A DNA stretch of 8,322 nucleotides from Candidatus Kuenenbacteria bacterium GW2011_GWA2_42_15 (GTDB lineage Bacteria > Patescibacteriota > Patescibacteriia > UBA2196 > GWA2-42-15), in contig LCCW01000028.1 in NCBI GenBank assembly GCA_000998185.1, positions 1 through 8,322 of the forward strand, given 5' to 3'. Positions 1-6,178 of this stretch are shown one piece after another. A program made the position numbers and the translations under genes. Each line of letters starts with the position of its first letter. The stretch's first letter is position 1. Below the pieces are notes generated by a model, which had not been told where the DNA came from, made no database searches, and saw nothing but the letters and a program-made list of their open reading frames with translations.

Positions 1-1004
1 CTAAAATCTATCGGCAATCTATTTTGCCCAACAGCTTGCCTGTATTTTTGTCCATAAGAAAAATTAACATATTGACATTGATTAACAAACCCGATTGCTT
101 CCGGTCCCACGCCTATTCTTTCCAACCCCTGCCAATTAAGCCGTTGATACCGAGAAAATAAATTATTTGACTGAGCCACATTTTCCACACTGGTATTTAT
201 ATATTCGTGTTGTCTCGCGATTTCAATAAAAATGTCAAACATTTGCTGTTTGTCTCTCTCGCTGGGAAAAATTTCCGGCTTTATCTTTTTAAGATTGGCA
301 ATAGCTGTACCGGGATGCACAATAAGCAAATATAAACATACATGCTGTGGTTTCAACTTGGCAAAAATTTGTTTGCAAGTCTCTTGAAAACTGGCCGGCG
401 TTTGTTTCGGCAAACCGTATATTATGTCAAAATTAATATTATTAAAGCCCGCCCGATAGGCAAGTTCCATGCTTGACGCAATAACATCATAAGTATTTTG
501 ACGACCGCAATATTGTAATTCTGTCGGGTTTAGTGTCTGAACCCCAAAACTTAAACGATTCACGCCACAATCAATAAAGGCCTTTAATTTGTCTAAGTCA
601 AAAGTTGCCGGTCTGATCTCCGCTGTAATTTCGGCGCCGGTTTCAAAATTCAGTGATTTATAGATTTTTCCGTAAAGACCTGCGATCTGTTTTGATGAAA
701 GATTGCTTGGCGTGCCTCCTCCATACATAGCGGCCGCTATTTTCCTTCGGCCAAATTGAGAAACAATTATTCCTATTTCTTTTTCTACATATCCCAAAGT
801 ATTTTCGAACGCTTTTGGATTCTTTATAAGAGATGACAAAACGCAATAGGTGCATTTTTGCAAACAAAACGGAATATGAACATAAAAAATGCAATGTTGT
901 GATTCGGTTGTTTTGATTGCTTTAACATCTTTGTGCCCCCGCATAAAAAAAATAGGGGGATAATTATTAAATTGTTGGGGCATAAGCCGCAGATTTTCTT
1001 TCAT
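1..1004 (-). CDS. HemN/HemW-family radical SAM protein, 3' end cut by window edge
   Basis: Translated by hand on the minus strand; the frame is open for 334 codons from ATG 1004 and leaves the window without a stop. Near the N-terminus it shows FYVHIPFC-LQK-C-TY-C (Cys47, Cys51, Cys54), the CxxxCxxC that binds the radical SAM [4Fe-4S] cluster, in the exact HemN/HemW setting 'YVHIPFC'. Next come YGGGTPS (94-100, SAM-binding glycine motif), AEIRPATF, NRLSFGVQT, FDIIYGLPKQT and RIGVGPEAIGF, all in HemN/HemW order. Relatives are oxygen-independent coproporphyrinogen III oxidase (HemN) and the heme chaperone HemW; which role applies cannot be told here, and no other heme gene is visible. About 38 residues precede the core, including NNYPPIFF, recalling the HemN 'YTSYPT' segment. 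Start chosen because AGAAAG lies 9 nt upstream; ATG 1013 is equally possible, and the frame stays open back to TGA 1218-1220. Confidence 0.93.
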   Translation of the reverse strand, partial: MKENLRLMPQQFNNYPPIFFMRGHKDVKAIKTTESQHCIFYVHIPFCLQKCTYCVLSSLIKNPKAFENTLGYVEKEIGIIVSQFGRRKIAAAMYGGGTPSNLSSKQIAGLYGKIYKSLNFETGAEITAEIRPATFDLDKLKAFIDCGVNRLSFGVQTLNPTELQYCGRQNTYDVIASSMELAYRAGFNNINFDIIYGLPKQTPASFQETCKQIFAKLKPQHVCLYLLIVHPGTAIANLKKIKPEIFPSERDKQQMFDIFIEIARQHEYINTSVENVAQSNNLFSRYQRLNWQGLERIGVGPEAIGFVNQCQYVNFSYGQKYRQAVGQNRLPIDF

Positions 1005-1066
1005 AAGAATCATCTTTCTAAAAGGACAAGTAATACAATCGAGATAATTATTAAACAGAAAAGAAG

Positions 1067-1072
1067 AGTATA
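1067..1072 (-). promoter_or_regulatory. possible -10 box for the radical SAM gene
   Basis: TATACT on the minus strand, about 63 nt before the ATG at 1004 and downstream of the tRNA terminator, so a separate promoter is expected somewhere here. No convincing -35 lies at 16-18 nt. The stretch 1005-1160 otherwise shows no gene that I can support, although the radical SAM frame runs open through it. Confidence 0.25.
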
Positions 1073-1160
1073 ACTGAGGACGGATAAGACCTCTTTGATT
1101 TTTTTGTTTAGCGCCAAACAAGCCGGATAACCGAAAACAATTGAACCGGTGATGGCAACG

Positions 1161-1200
1161 AAAAAAACAGAGAGCTCCCCCATAAGGGGAACCCAATCTG
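1161..1200 (-). terminator. intrinsic terminator after tRNA-Pro
   Basis: On the minus strand CAGA...TCTG forms the base of a 33-nt hairpin. The apical stem is TTCCCC/GGGGGA around a TTAT loop, with a small imperfect internal loop between, and it is followed at once by seven T residues (1167-1161). It begins 21 nt past the tRNA 3' end and separates the smpB-tRNA unit from the radical SAM gene. Confidence 0.8.
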
Positions 1201-1221
1201 CGCACCACCGTTATCGCTCAA

Positions 1222-1292
1222 TCGGGGTAGGCGGAATTGGACCGCCGCTACATGCACCCCATGCATGCGTACTTCCGTTATACTATACCCCG
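1222..1292 (-). tRNA. tRNA-Pro (anticodon GGG)
   Basis: The 71-nt gene folds fully by eye. Acceptor CGGGGTA/TACCCCG (7 bp), D-stem GTAT/GTAC with loop AACGGAA, anticodon stem CATGC/GCATG (5 bp) with loop ATGGGGT, and T-stem GGCGG/CCGCC (5 bp). U33 is followed by anticodon GGG and then G37, the usual methylation site in tRNA-Pro. The C1-G72 pair and discriminator A73 are known proline identity features. It reads CCC and CCU codons. CCA is not encoded and must be added by the CCA-adding enzyme. The T-loop is TCCAATT: position 55, almost always T (pseudouridine), is C here. It lies 26 nt after smpB and is probably co-transcribed with it. Confidence 0.94.
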
Positions 1293-1318
1293 AATTAAAT
1301 TAAGTCAAAAAGCCAAAA

Positions 1319-1765
1319 CTAACTGTCAACCAGTCTTTGTTTCCGTCTTTCAAATTCTCTTTTTTTAATAGTTTCGCGCTTATCAAATTGTTTTTTGCCG
1401 CGGGCGATGCCGATGGCCAGCTTAATCAAACCGCCCCTGCGGTAAACCTTGAGAGGGATAATGGTAACGCCCGGCTCTTTGGAGCGTCCGAAAATTTGCT
1501 TTAATTCTTTTTTGCGCAAAAGCAATTGACGATCTTGATATGGATCGTAATTTCTTTGGGCAACAACCGCGGGCTTGTAGGGCGCAATATGAGCCTTGAC
1601 TAAAAAAGCGGCGACAGTACCCTGAAGATTGACATAAGCGCCTTTCAGATTTATATCGCCCCTTTTGACGGATTTAACTTCTGGGCCGGACAAGACTAAA
1701 CCAGCCTCAATGGTTTCCATGATTTGATAATTAAAATAAGCTTTTTTGTTTTCAGCGATACTCAT
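1319..1765 (-). CDS. smpB: SsrA-binding protein SmpB
   Basis: A 148-aa protein of normal SmpB length. SmpB binds tmRNA and brings it to ribosomes stalled on messages without a stop codon, starting trans-translation in the cytoplasm. Family signatures: IAENKKAYFNY at the N-terminus, EAGLVLSGPEVKSVKRG, NLKGAYV, HIAPYKP, YDPYQDRQLLLRKKEL, then the basic C-terminal tail (KKREFERRKQRL) that enters the mRNA channel. The start is set at ATG 1765, which gives the standard 'M-x-IAEN' beginning. An in-frame TTG at 1795 would add ten residues unlike the family and has no ribosome binding site. No Shine-Dalgarno motif precedes the ATG. The tmRNA gene (ssrA) itself is not seen in this window. Confidence 0.97.
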   Translation of the reverse strand: MSIAENKKAYFNYQIMETIEAGLVLSGPEVKSVKRGDINLKGAYVNLQGTVAAFLVKAHIAPYKPAVVAQRNYDPYQDRQLLLRKKELKQIFGRSKEPGVTIIPLKVYRRGGLIKLAIGIARGKKQFDKRETIKKREFERRKQRLVDS

Positions 1766-1811
1766 AAAAGTAAAAATAGCGCCTGGACGGCTCAACGGCT
1801 GCTTTGCTTTT

Positions 1812-1820
1812 ATTATAGCA
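1812..1820 (-). promoter_or_regulatory. extended -10 promoter of smpB
   Basis: TGCTATAAT on the minus strand is a perfect TATAAT with the TGn extension, about 47 nt before the smpB ATG. No good -35 is visible, which an extended -10 can tolerate. It lies 10 bp from the opposing argS -10 box, so the two polymerases would compete. Confidence 0.6.
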
Positions 1821-1830
1821 AACTTTACGA

Positions 1831-1836
1831 TATAAT
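1831..1836 (+). promoter_or_regulatory. -10 box of argS
   Basis: Perfect TATAAT 22 nt before the argS ATG. A start about 7 nt downstream would leave a 5' leader of only some 16 nt. The -35 region (TTTTAT at the right spacing) is weak. Confidence 0.5.
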
Positions 1837-1858
1837 TAATTCATACTAAGATAAAGAC

Positions 1859-3571
1859 ATGACTAATAAAGATACTATCAAAAAACAAATTAGGCAAGTC
1901 CTGACCGACAAATATCAAGCGGACGGCTTGGATTTCAATGTTAATTACCCGCCGCTTCCGGAAATGGGCGACTACGCCACGAATGTCGCGCTGGTAATTG
2001 GAAAGGAGTTGAGAAAGAATCCGCTGACAATAGCCAATGAACTCATGAATAATCTTGGTAAAAACAAAATGTGGAATAAAGTAACGGTAGCCAAACCGGG
2101 TTTCGTAAATTTTTTTCTTAATCAAAACTGGCTGACGGCACAACTTGGAATTATTTTGAAGCAAGGCAAAAAATACGGCAACAGCAACGAAGGCAAAGGC
2201 AAAACAGTGGTGATTGATTATTCAGCTCCAAACATTGCCAAAAAAATGCATGTCGGACATCTGCGCTCAACGGTCATCGGGGCGGCTATTTGTAATCTGC
2301 ATAAATTCCTCGGCTATAAAGTAATCGGCGACAATCATCTTGGCGACTGGGGCACCCAATTTGGAAAATTAATTTTTCAATACAAAAAAATCTACGGAGA
2401 AACAATCAAAAAAAATATCACGGTGGAAGAAATGGAAAAACTCTATCTTGATTTTCACCAAGAAGCAAAAGAGCGGCCGGAGATGGAAGCAGTGGCCAGA
2501 AAAGAACTTAAGAAACTTCAAGACCATGAAAAATTCAATTACCGACTCTGGCAATTATTTTACCGGGTAAGCATGACGGAATTCAAAAAGGTTTATGATT
2601 TGCTCGGCGTAAAATTTGAAACTTGGCACGGCGAAAGTTTTTATCACAAAATGCTCCCGGGCGTAATAGCTGAAGCGCTCAAAAAAGGCGTGGCTGAAAA
2701 AAGCCAGGGGGCGCTGATTGTCAATCTGGAAAAATACGGGTTGCCGCCGCTGCTGATCAAAAAAACGGATGGGGCGTATTTATACAGCACGAGCGATCTG
2801 GCAACGATCAAATATCGGCACGAAAAATATAGTCCGACAAAAAACCTTTATGTGGTGGCCGATCAGCAATGTCTTTACTTTGAACAACTTTTTAAGACAA
2901 GCGAACTTTTGGGCTATCATGATAAAGAAGAAATGATGCATATAAAATTTGGTTTAATCCTTGGCAAAGGAGGCAAAAAGATGTCAACCAGAGAGGGCGA
3001 GGTGGCGGATTTAATGGAAATTATTAACGAAGGAATAGAAAAGGCAAAGGTTAGAATAAAGATTAAAAATAAAAATCTTTCCAAAATAGAGTTGGAAAAA
3101 ACAGCCAAAATTATTGCGCTTGGCGCCATAAAATACAACGACCTCTCACAAAACAGGCTGACGGATATTATTTTTGACTGGGACAAAATGCTCAATTTTG
3201 AATCGGGTTCGGCGCCATATCTCCAATACACTTATGTGCGGGTGAAAAGTATCTTCAAAAAATCAAAAGATCAAAAAATCAAAAGATCAAATTATAAACT
3301 GCTTAAAGAACAAGCGGAAATAAAATTAATGAAAGATTTGATCAACTTTCCAGAAGCGGTGAGGGCGGCGGCCGAGGAATACAAACCAAATATAGTGGCT
3401 TTACATTTAGATAAGCTGGCGGCTGATTTCCATTCTTACTACGAGCAGGTGCCGATCTTGAAAGCGGACGAAAAAATAAGGCGGGCGCGACTGGATTTGA
3501 TCAGAGCCGTGGCCCAAGTAATAAAAATCGGACTTGAACTTTTGGGCGTTAAAACGCCGGAGAAGATGTGA
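1859..3571 (+). CDS. argS: arginine-tRNA ligase (ArgRS)
   Basis: A 570-aa class I aminoacyl-tRNA synthetase of normal ArgRS length; it charges tRNA-Arg with arginine using ATP in the cytoplasm. Order of parts: N-terminal Add-1 domain (about 1-85, with PPLPEMGDYATNVA), then the Rossmann catalytic domain with SAPNIAKKMHVGHLRSTVIG (HIGH motif HVGH at 131-134), GDNHLGDWGTQFGKL, the ligand-binding segment GALIVNLEKYG and YSTSDLATIKYR. The KMSKS-type loop KMSTREGE follows at 374-381. After it come the all-helical DALR anticodon-binding domain, with SAPYLQYTYVRVKSI at 451-465, and the usual C-terminal end. The linker at about 466-477 is encoded by a 16-bp tandem duplication. There is no Shine-Dalgarno motif before the ATG. 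It is transcribed divergently from smpB. Confidence 0.98.
   Translation: MTNKDTIKKQIRQVLTDKYQADGLDFNVNYPPLPEMGDYATNVALVIGKELRKNPLTIANELMNNLGKNKMWNKVTVAKPGFVNFFLNQNWLTAQLGIILKQGKKYGNSNEGKGKTVVIDYSAPNIAKKMHVGHLRSTVIGAAICNLHKFLGYKVIGDNHLGDWGTQFGKLIFQYKKIYGETIKKNITVEEMEKLYLDFHQEAKERPEMEAVARKELKKLQDHEKFNYRLWQLFYRVSMTEFKKVYDLLGVKFETWHGESFYHKMLPGVIAEALKKGVAEKSQGALIVNLEKYGLPPLLIKKTDGAYLYSTSDLATIKYRHEKYSPTKNLYVVADQQCLYFEQLFKTSELLGYHDKEEMMHIKFGLILGKGGKKMSTREGEVADLMEIINEGIEKAKVRIKIKNKNLSKIELEKTAKIIALGAIKYNDLSQNRLTDIIFDWDKMLNFESGSAPYLQYTYVRVKSIFKKSKDQKIKRSNYKLLKEQAEIKLMKDLINFPEAVRAAAEEYKPNIVALHLDKLAADFHSYYEQVPILKADEKIRRARLDLIRAVAQVIKIGLELLGVKTPEKM
3257..3288 (+). repeat. 16-bp tandem repeat, two copies, inside argS
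   Basis: AAAAAATCAAAAGATC occurs twice head to tail with no mismatch, followed by a partial third copy (AAA). As 16 is not a multiple of three, the two copies are read in different frames (KKSKDQ, then KIKRSN), giving a lysine-rich linker before the tRNA-binding helices. Confidence 0.85.
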
Positions 3572-3600
3572 AAAGTCTTCTATAAAAAATTTGTGAACTG

Positions 3601-3609
3601 TGATATTAT
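3601..3609 (+). promoter_or_regulatory. extended -10 promoter upstream of the membrane-protein gene
   Basis: TGATATTAT (TGn plus TATTAT) ends 7 nt before the ATG at 3617. Initiation at the usual distance would fall on or next to the A of the start codon, giving a leaderless message. No -35 is visible. Confidence 0.4.
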
Positions 3610-3616
3610 TATTTAT

Positions 3617-4513
3617 ATGAAAGAAAATAATAACCCAACGACGGCAACCATAACAGCGGAGGTGCCGGAATGGAAACTAAAGCTGGCTTATTTTTACACG
3701 GAACACAAAATACTTTTGAAGCGGGCGTTGGTCTTCGCTATTTTTTTCTTGGATTTGATCGTGGTTTTCTTGTTCGGATCTTTGTATGTCAATTATAAAA
3801 CAGGGCTGATCAGCGACGAAAACTATCTTTGGAGCCTGCCGAAAAATTTAGTCAACAACAGTATTATTAAGCAACAGATGGCGCCAGAGGAATTAAGATT
3901 GGGCGAGGTAAAGATGCTTAGGGGCGACGAGGGTAAAAATAATTTTTTAGCGGTGGCGGAAAACGACAATGCGAACTGGGCGGTAAAAAACATCACTTAT
4001 GCCTTTTTGGTGAATGAGCAAGAATTAGGGCGGAGCGCCACTTTTATTTTGCCCAAAAGCAGTAAATACTTAATGTATTTCAACGCGCCAGAAACCAGTC
4101 GCGCCGAAATAAAGATAATCAGCATAAGCTGGGAGAGAATCCGCGATTATAGTTTGATCAGTTATAAAGATGAAGTAACAATAGAATCGGCGGAGTTTAC
4201 ACCAAACAATTCTGGAATAATCTCGGGTCAGGTTAATTGCACGATTAAAAACGAGACGCCTTTCAATTTTTGGGAAGTGGGCCTGCCAATCGTGCTTTAT
4301 GACCAGTTTTTAGAACCGATAGCGATCAATTATGCGGTCGTCAACAGACTAAAATCACTTGAGGAGCGCGTGGTTTCTTTCAGTTGGCAGGAACCGATTT
4401 ATAAAACAGTTAACAGCGTGGGTGTTTATCCGGAAATAAATTTTTTGGATAAAAACGCCCTGATGAAAATTGACGCCGGGCCGGGCGAACCAGCCGGACT
4501 GGAAATTAACTAA
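3617..4513 (+). CDS. single-pass membrane-anchored protein of unknown function
   Basis: I do not recognise a named family. The 298-aa product has a polar N-terminus of about 35 residues and one strongly hydrophobic segment (about 37-58, ALVFAIFFLDLIVVFLFGSL). The segment is preceded by Lys/Arg (HKILLKR), which predicts a cytoplasmic N-terminus and an outward C-terminal region of about 240 residues. That region reads as two beta-rich modules. The first (about 95-172) contains NWAVKNITYAFLV. The second (about 189-270) contains VNCTIKNETPFNFWEVGLPI followed by IVLYDQF, resembling FxLYD/Ig-like domains. No catalytic motif is seen. ATG 3617 is preferred over an in-frame GTG at 3593 because of the promoter placement. 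It lies between argS and rodA, 45 nt after the argS stop. Confidence 0.85.
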   Translation: MKENNNPTTATITAEVPEWKLKLAYFYTEHKILLKRALVFAIFFLDLIVVFLFGSLYVNYKTGLISDENYLWSLPKNLVNNSIIKQQMAPEELRLGEVKMLRGDEGKNNFLAVAENDNANWAVKNITYAFLVNEQELGRSATFILPKSSKYLMYFNAPETSRAEIKIISISWERIRDYSLISYKDEVTIESAEFTPNNSGIISGQVNCTIKNETPFNFWEVGLPIVLYDQFLEPIAINYAVVNRLKSLEERVVSFSWQEPIYKTVNSVGVYPEINFLDKNALMKIDAGPGEPAGLEIN

Positions 4514-4519
4514 AATTTT

Positions 4520-4561
4520 CAAGGACTGTCCTTTGTTCAGTCAGCCAAAGGACAGTCCTTG
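4520..4561 (+). terminator. perfect 16-bp hairpin after the membrane-protein gene
   Basis: CAAGGACTGTCCTTTG (4520-4535) is exactly complementary to CAAAGGACAGTCCTTG (4546-4561) around a 10-nt loop. Each arm is itself nearly palindromic (AAGGAC-n-GTCCTT), so two small hairpins or one long one can form. It starts 6 nt after the stop codon, as a terminator would. The tail (CTTTATTTA) is only moderately T-rich, so a dispersed palindromic repeat is the alternative. Confidence 0.6.
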
Positions 4562-4588
4562 CTTTATTTACAAAACCGCTGAATAATC

Positions 4589-4610
4589 CTAGACTATATC
4601 TGTAGTCTAG
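4589..4610. promoter_or_regulatory. inverted repeat overlapping the rodA start region
   Basis: CTAGACTA and TAGTCTAG form a perfect 8-bp inverted repeat with a 6-bp centre, ending 12 bp before the rodA ATG. TATTTT (4611-4616) follows immediately and could act as the -10 of a leaderless rodA message, making the repeat an operator candidate. Alternatively, the repeat plus the T-rich TATTTTTATTTT could be a weak terminator. Confidence 0.45.
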
Positions 4611-4622
4611 TATTTTTATTTT

Positions 4623-5729
4623 ATGAGCCTCAAAGAATACTTGTCTAATCTGAAAAAAATGGATTGGTTGCTTTTCACGCCGGTTTTGTTGTTAATAATT
4701 TTCGGCTTGGCGACTTTATACACAACCAACCTAAATGTGGAAAATCCAGATTGGACAGCCTTTAATAAGCAGTTATTGTCCGCCGGTTTGGGATTGATCG
4801 GACTTTTCGTGATAAAATTCATTGATTACCGACGGCTAACCAACTACAGTTGGCTGATTTACATTGTTGCTTTAATACTCCTTGCGGTCGTGTTTTTGTG
4901 GGGCAAAACTATCAGGGGCACGACTGGTTGGTTTGTATTGTTTGGCTTTAATTTTCAGCCGGTGGAATTGGCAAAATTCGCCCTGGTTTTGACCGTGGCG
5001 TCTTTATATCATAAACATCGCGGCCGGGAAAAAAGTTTTTCAACCGTGGCAACATTAATTTTAATAACAACCGCGCCCGTGATTTTAACAATGCTGCAGC
5101 CGGATCTCGGTTCAGCGGCCATGCTTTTGACGGTCGGCCTGGCTTTTTTTGGATTGTTGAGTTTAAAACCGAAACAAATAATCTATGTGACATTCATGGC
5201 TATAGTAACCGCCATTGCCGTATGGAACTTTGTGCTGGTGGACTACCAAAAAAACAGAATCATGACTTTTGTTGACCCGATGCGTGATCCTTTGGGACGC
5301 GGCTACAATGTCCGCCAATCAATGATCGCCGTTGGCGCGGGGCAGGCGCTTGGTCGAGGTTTGGGTCTTGGCACACAAAGCCAGTTGCGCTTTTTGCCGG
5401 AGACCGCAACTGATTTCATTTTCGCCGCCATTGCTGAATCCCTGGGTTTACTCGGCGCCAGCGTGCTTCTGGCGCTCATCGCCTGGCTGTTCTTGAGAAT
5501 ACTGATGATTATAAAAAAATGCCGAGATAATTTGAGCGCTTACCTGGTTTTTGGTTTTGGCGTAATTTTTTTCACTCAAACGGTGATAAATATCGGCATG
5601 AATTTAGGCCTGCTGCCGGTCATGGGATTACCCTTGCCTTTTGTAAGTTATGGCGGATCGTTTTTGATCCTTTCTTTGGCGGCCATCGGCGTTATGGAAA
5701 GCGTATCAATAAGACAGCGGGGTGTTTAG
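4623..5729 (+). CDS. rodA: rod-shape SEDS glycosyltransferase RodA
   Basis: A 368-aa polytopic membrane protein with about ten hydrophobic segments, typical for RodA. SEDS proteins polymerise lipid II into glycan strands; RodA works with a class B PBP and MreB during side-wall growth. Family motifs: FQPVELAKFA (111-120), LQPDLGSAA (158-166), RDPLGRGYNVRQS (221-233), LGLGTQSQLRFLPETATDFIF (247-267), and NIGMNLGLLPVMGLPLPF followed by VSYGGS near the end. Asp264 in TDFIF matches the catalytic aspartate of SEDS enzymes. 'GTQSQLRFLPE..TDFIF' points to RodA rather than FtsW. No mre or PBP2 gene is adjacent. The ATG has no Shine-Dalgarno motif. Confidence 0.95.
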   Translation: MSLKEYLSNLKKMDWLLFTPVLLLIIFGLATLYTTNLNVENPDWTAFNKQLLSAGLGLIGLFVIKFIDYRRLTNYSWLIYIVALILLAVVFLWGKTIRGTTGWFVLFGFNFQPVELAKFALVLTVASLYHKHRGREKSFSTVATLILITTAPVILTMLQPDLGSAAMLLTVGLAFFGLLSLKPKQIIYVTFMAIVTAIAVWNFVLVDYQKNRIMTFVDPMRDPLGRGYNVRQSMIAVGAGQALGRGLGLGTQSQLRFLPETATDFIFAAIAESLGLLGASVLLALIAWLFLRILMIIKKCRDNLSAYLVFGFGVIFFTQTVINIGMNLGLLPVMGLPLPFVSYGGSFLILSLAAIGVMESVSIRQRGV

Positions 5730-5780
5730 TATTATGAAAGGCGATGAGCAATTTCTAAAAAAGCTAAATAAAATTGAGGT

Positions 5781-5809
5781 TTGACAACCAGCATTTTTTC
5801 CATTATACT
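5781..5809 (+). promoter_or_regulatory. canonical sigma70-type promoter
   Basis: TTGACA (5781-5786), a 17-bp spacer, then TATACT (5804-5809): a full -35 and a 5/6 -10, the best promoter in the window. A start near 5816 gives a leader of about 26 nt to the ATG at 5842. It probably drives the zinc-ribbon gene, rplY and the DUF3048 gene together. Confidence 0.85.
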
Positions 5810-5841
5810 AACTTTATTCTAAAACAAAATCCGAATAAAAT

Positions 5842-6138
5842 ATGTCCATTATTATAAATAAATTAAAAAAGGAAGCGGTTATCTTTTGCCCCTTGTGCGA
5901 CAAGGAATATGCGCCGGCCAATCTCAAGGTGGTTGAGCAGGCGGGAGAAACCATACTAGCCCACAGCAACTGTCCTTTGTGCCAAGGCGCGGTTTTATCC
6001 TTGCTTCACAAGGATTTTATAGGCATCACGCTCATCGGTCTCGTGACTGATTTGGATTATGAGGACGCGATAAAATTAAAAGATCAAGAGGTAGTGCGCG
6101 AGGATGATGTCTTGAAGTTATACGAATTATTATTTTAA
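5842..6138 (+). CDS. small zinc-ribbon protein of unknown function
   Basis: A 98-aa protein with two CPLC knuckles (Cys16/Cys19 and Cys44/Cys47) 24 residues apart, the layout of a four-cysteine zinc ribbon. The rest is hydrophilic and ends in a helical stretch (LDYEDAIKLKD and DDVLKLYELL); there is no signal or membrane segment. Zinc ribbons of this size often bind nucleic acid or a protein partner, but no specific role can be read from it. It is the first gene behind the strongest promoter here and sits 40 nt before rplY, which suggests a link to ribosomes or translation (inference). The start codon has no Shine-Dalgarno motif. Confidence 0.9.
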   Translation: MSIIINKLKKEAVIFCPLCDKEYAPANLKVVEQAGETILAHSNCPLCQGAVLSLLHKDFIGITLIGLVTDLDYEDAIKLKDQEVVREDDVLKLYELLF

Positions 6139-6178
6139 ATATTTTATTTATTTTATTAAGTAAAGCAACCAAGCATCT

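Noticed and set aside
658..894. Complete 78-aa minus-strand ORF (begins MHFLCSYSV)
   Set aside because: It is a shifted-frame shadow of the radical SAM gene, whose CxxxCxxC and GGGTPS motifs lie in the neighbouring frame over the same bases.
1141..1292. Possible tmRNA (ssrA) next to smpB
   Set aside because: The structured region is fully explained by tRNA-Pro and its terminator; no tag-peptide frame or tmRNA ends were found.
1766..1795. Ten-residue N-terminal extension of smpB from TTG 1795
   Set aside because: The residues MSRPGAIFTF do not resemble SmpB, there is no ribosome binding site, and ATG 1765 gives the standard IAEN start.
3593..3616. GTG start for the membrane protein adding MNCDIIIY
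   Set aside because: The extension is encoded by the likely -10 box; ATG 3617 fits better.
5734..5784. 16-codon ORF right after rodA (MKGDEQFLKKLNKIEV)
   Set aside because: Too short to judge, its stop lies in the -35 box of the next promoter, and no ribosome binding site or family similarity is seen; kept only as a curiosity.
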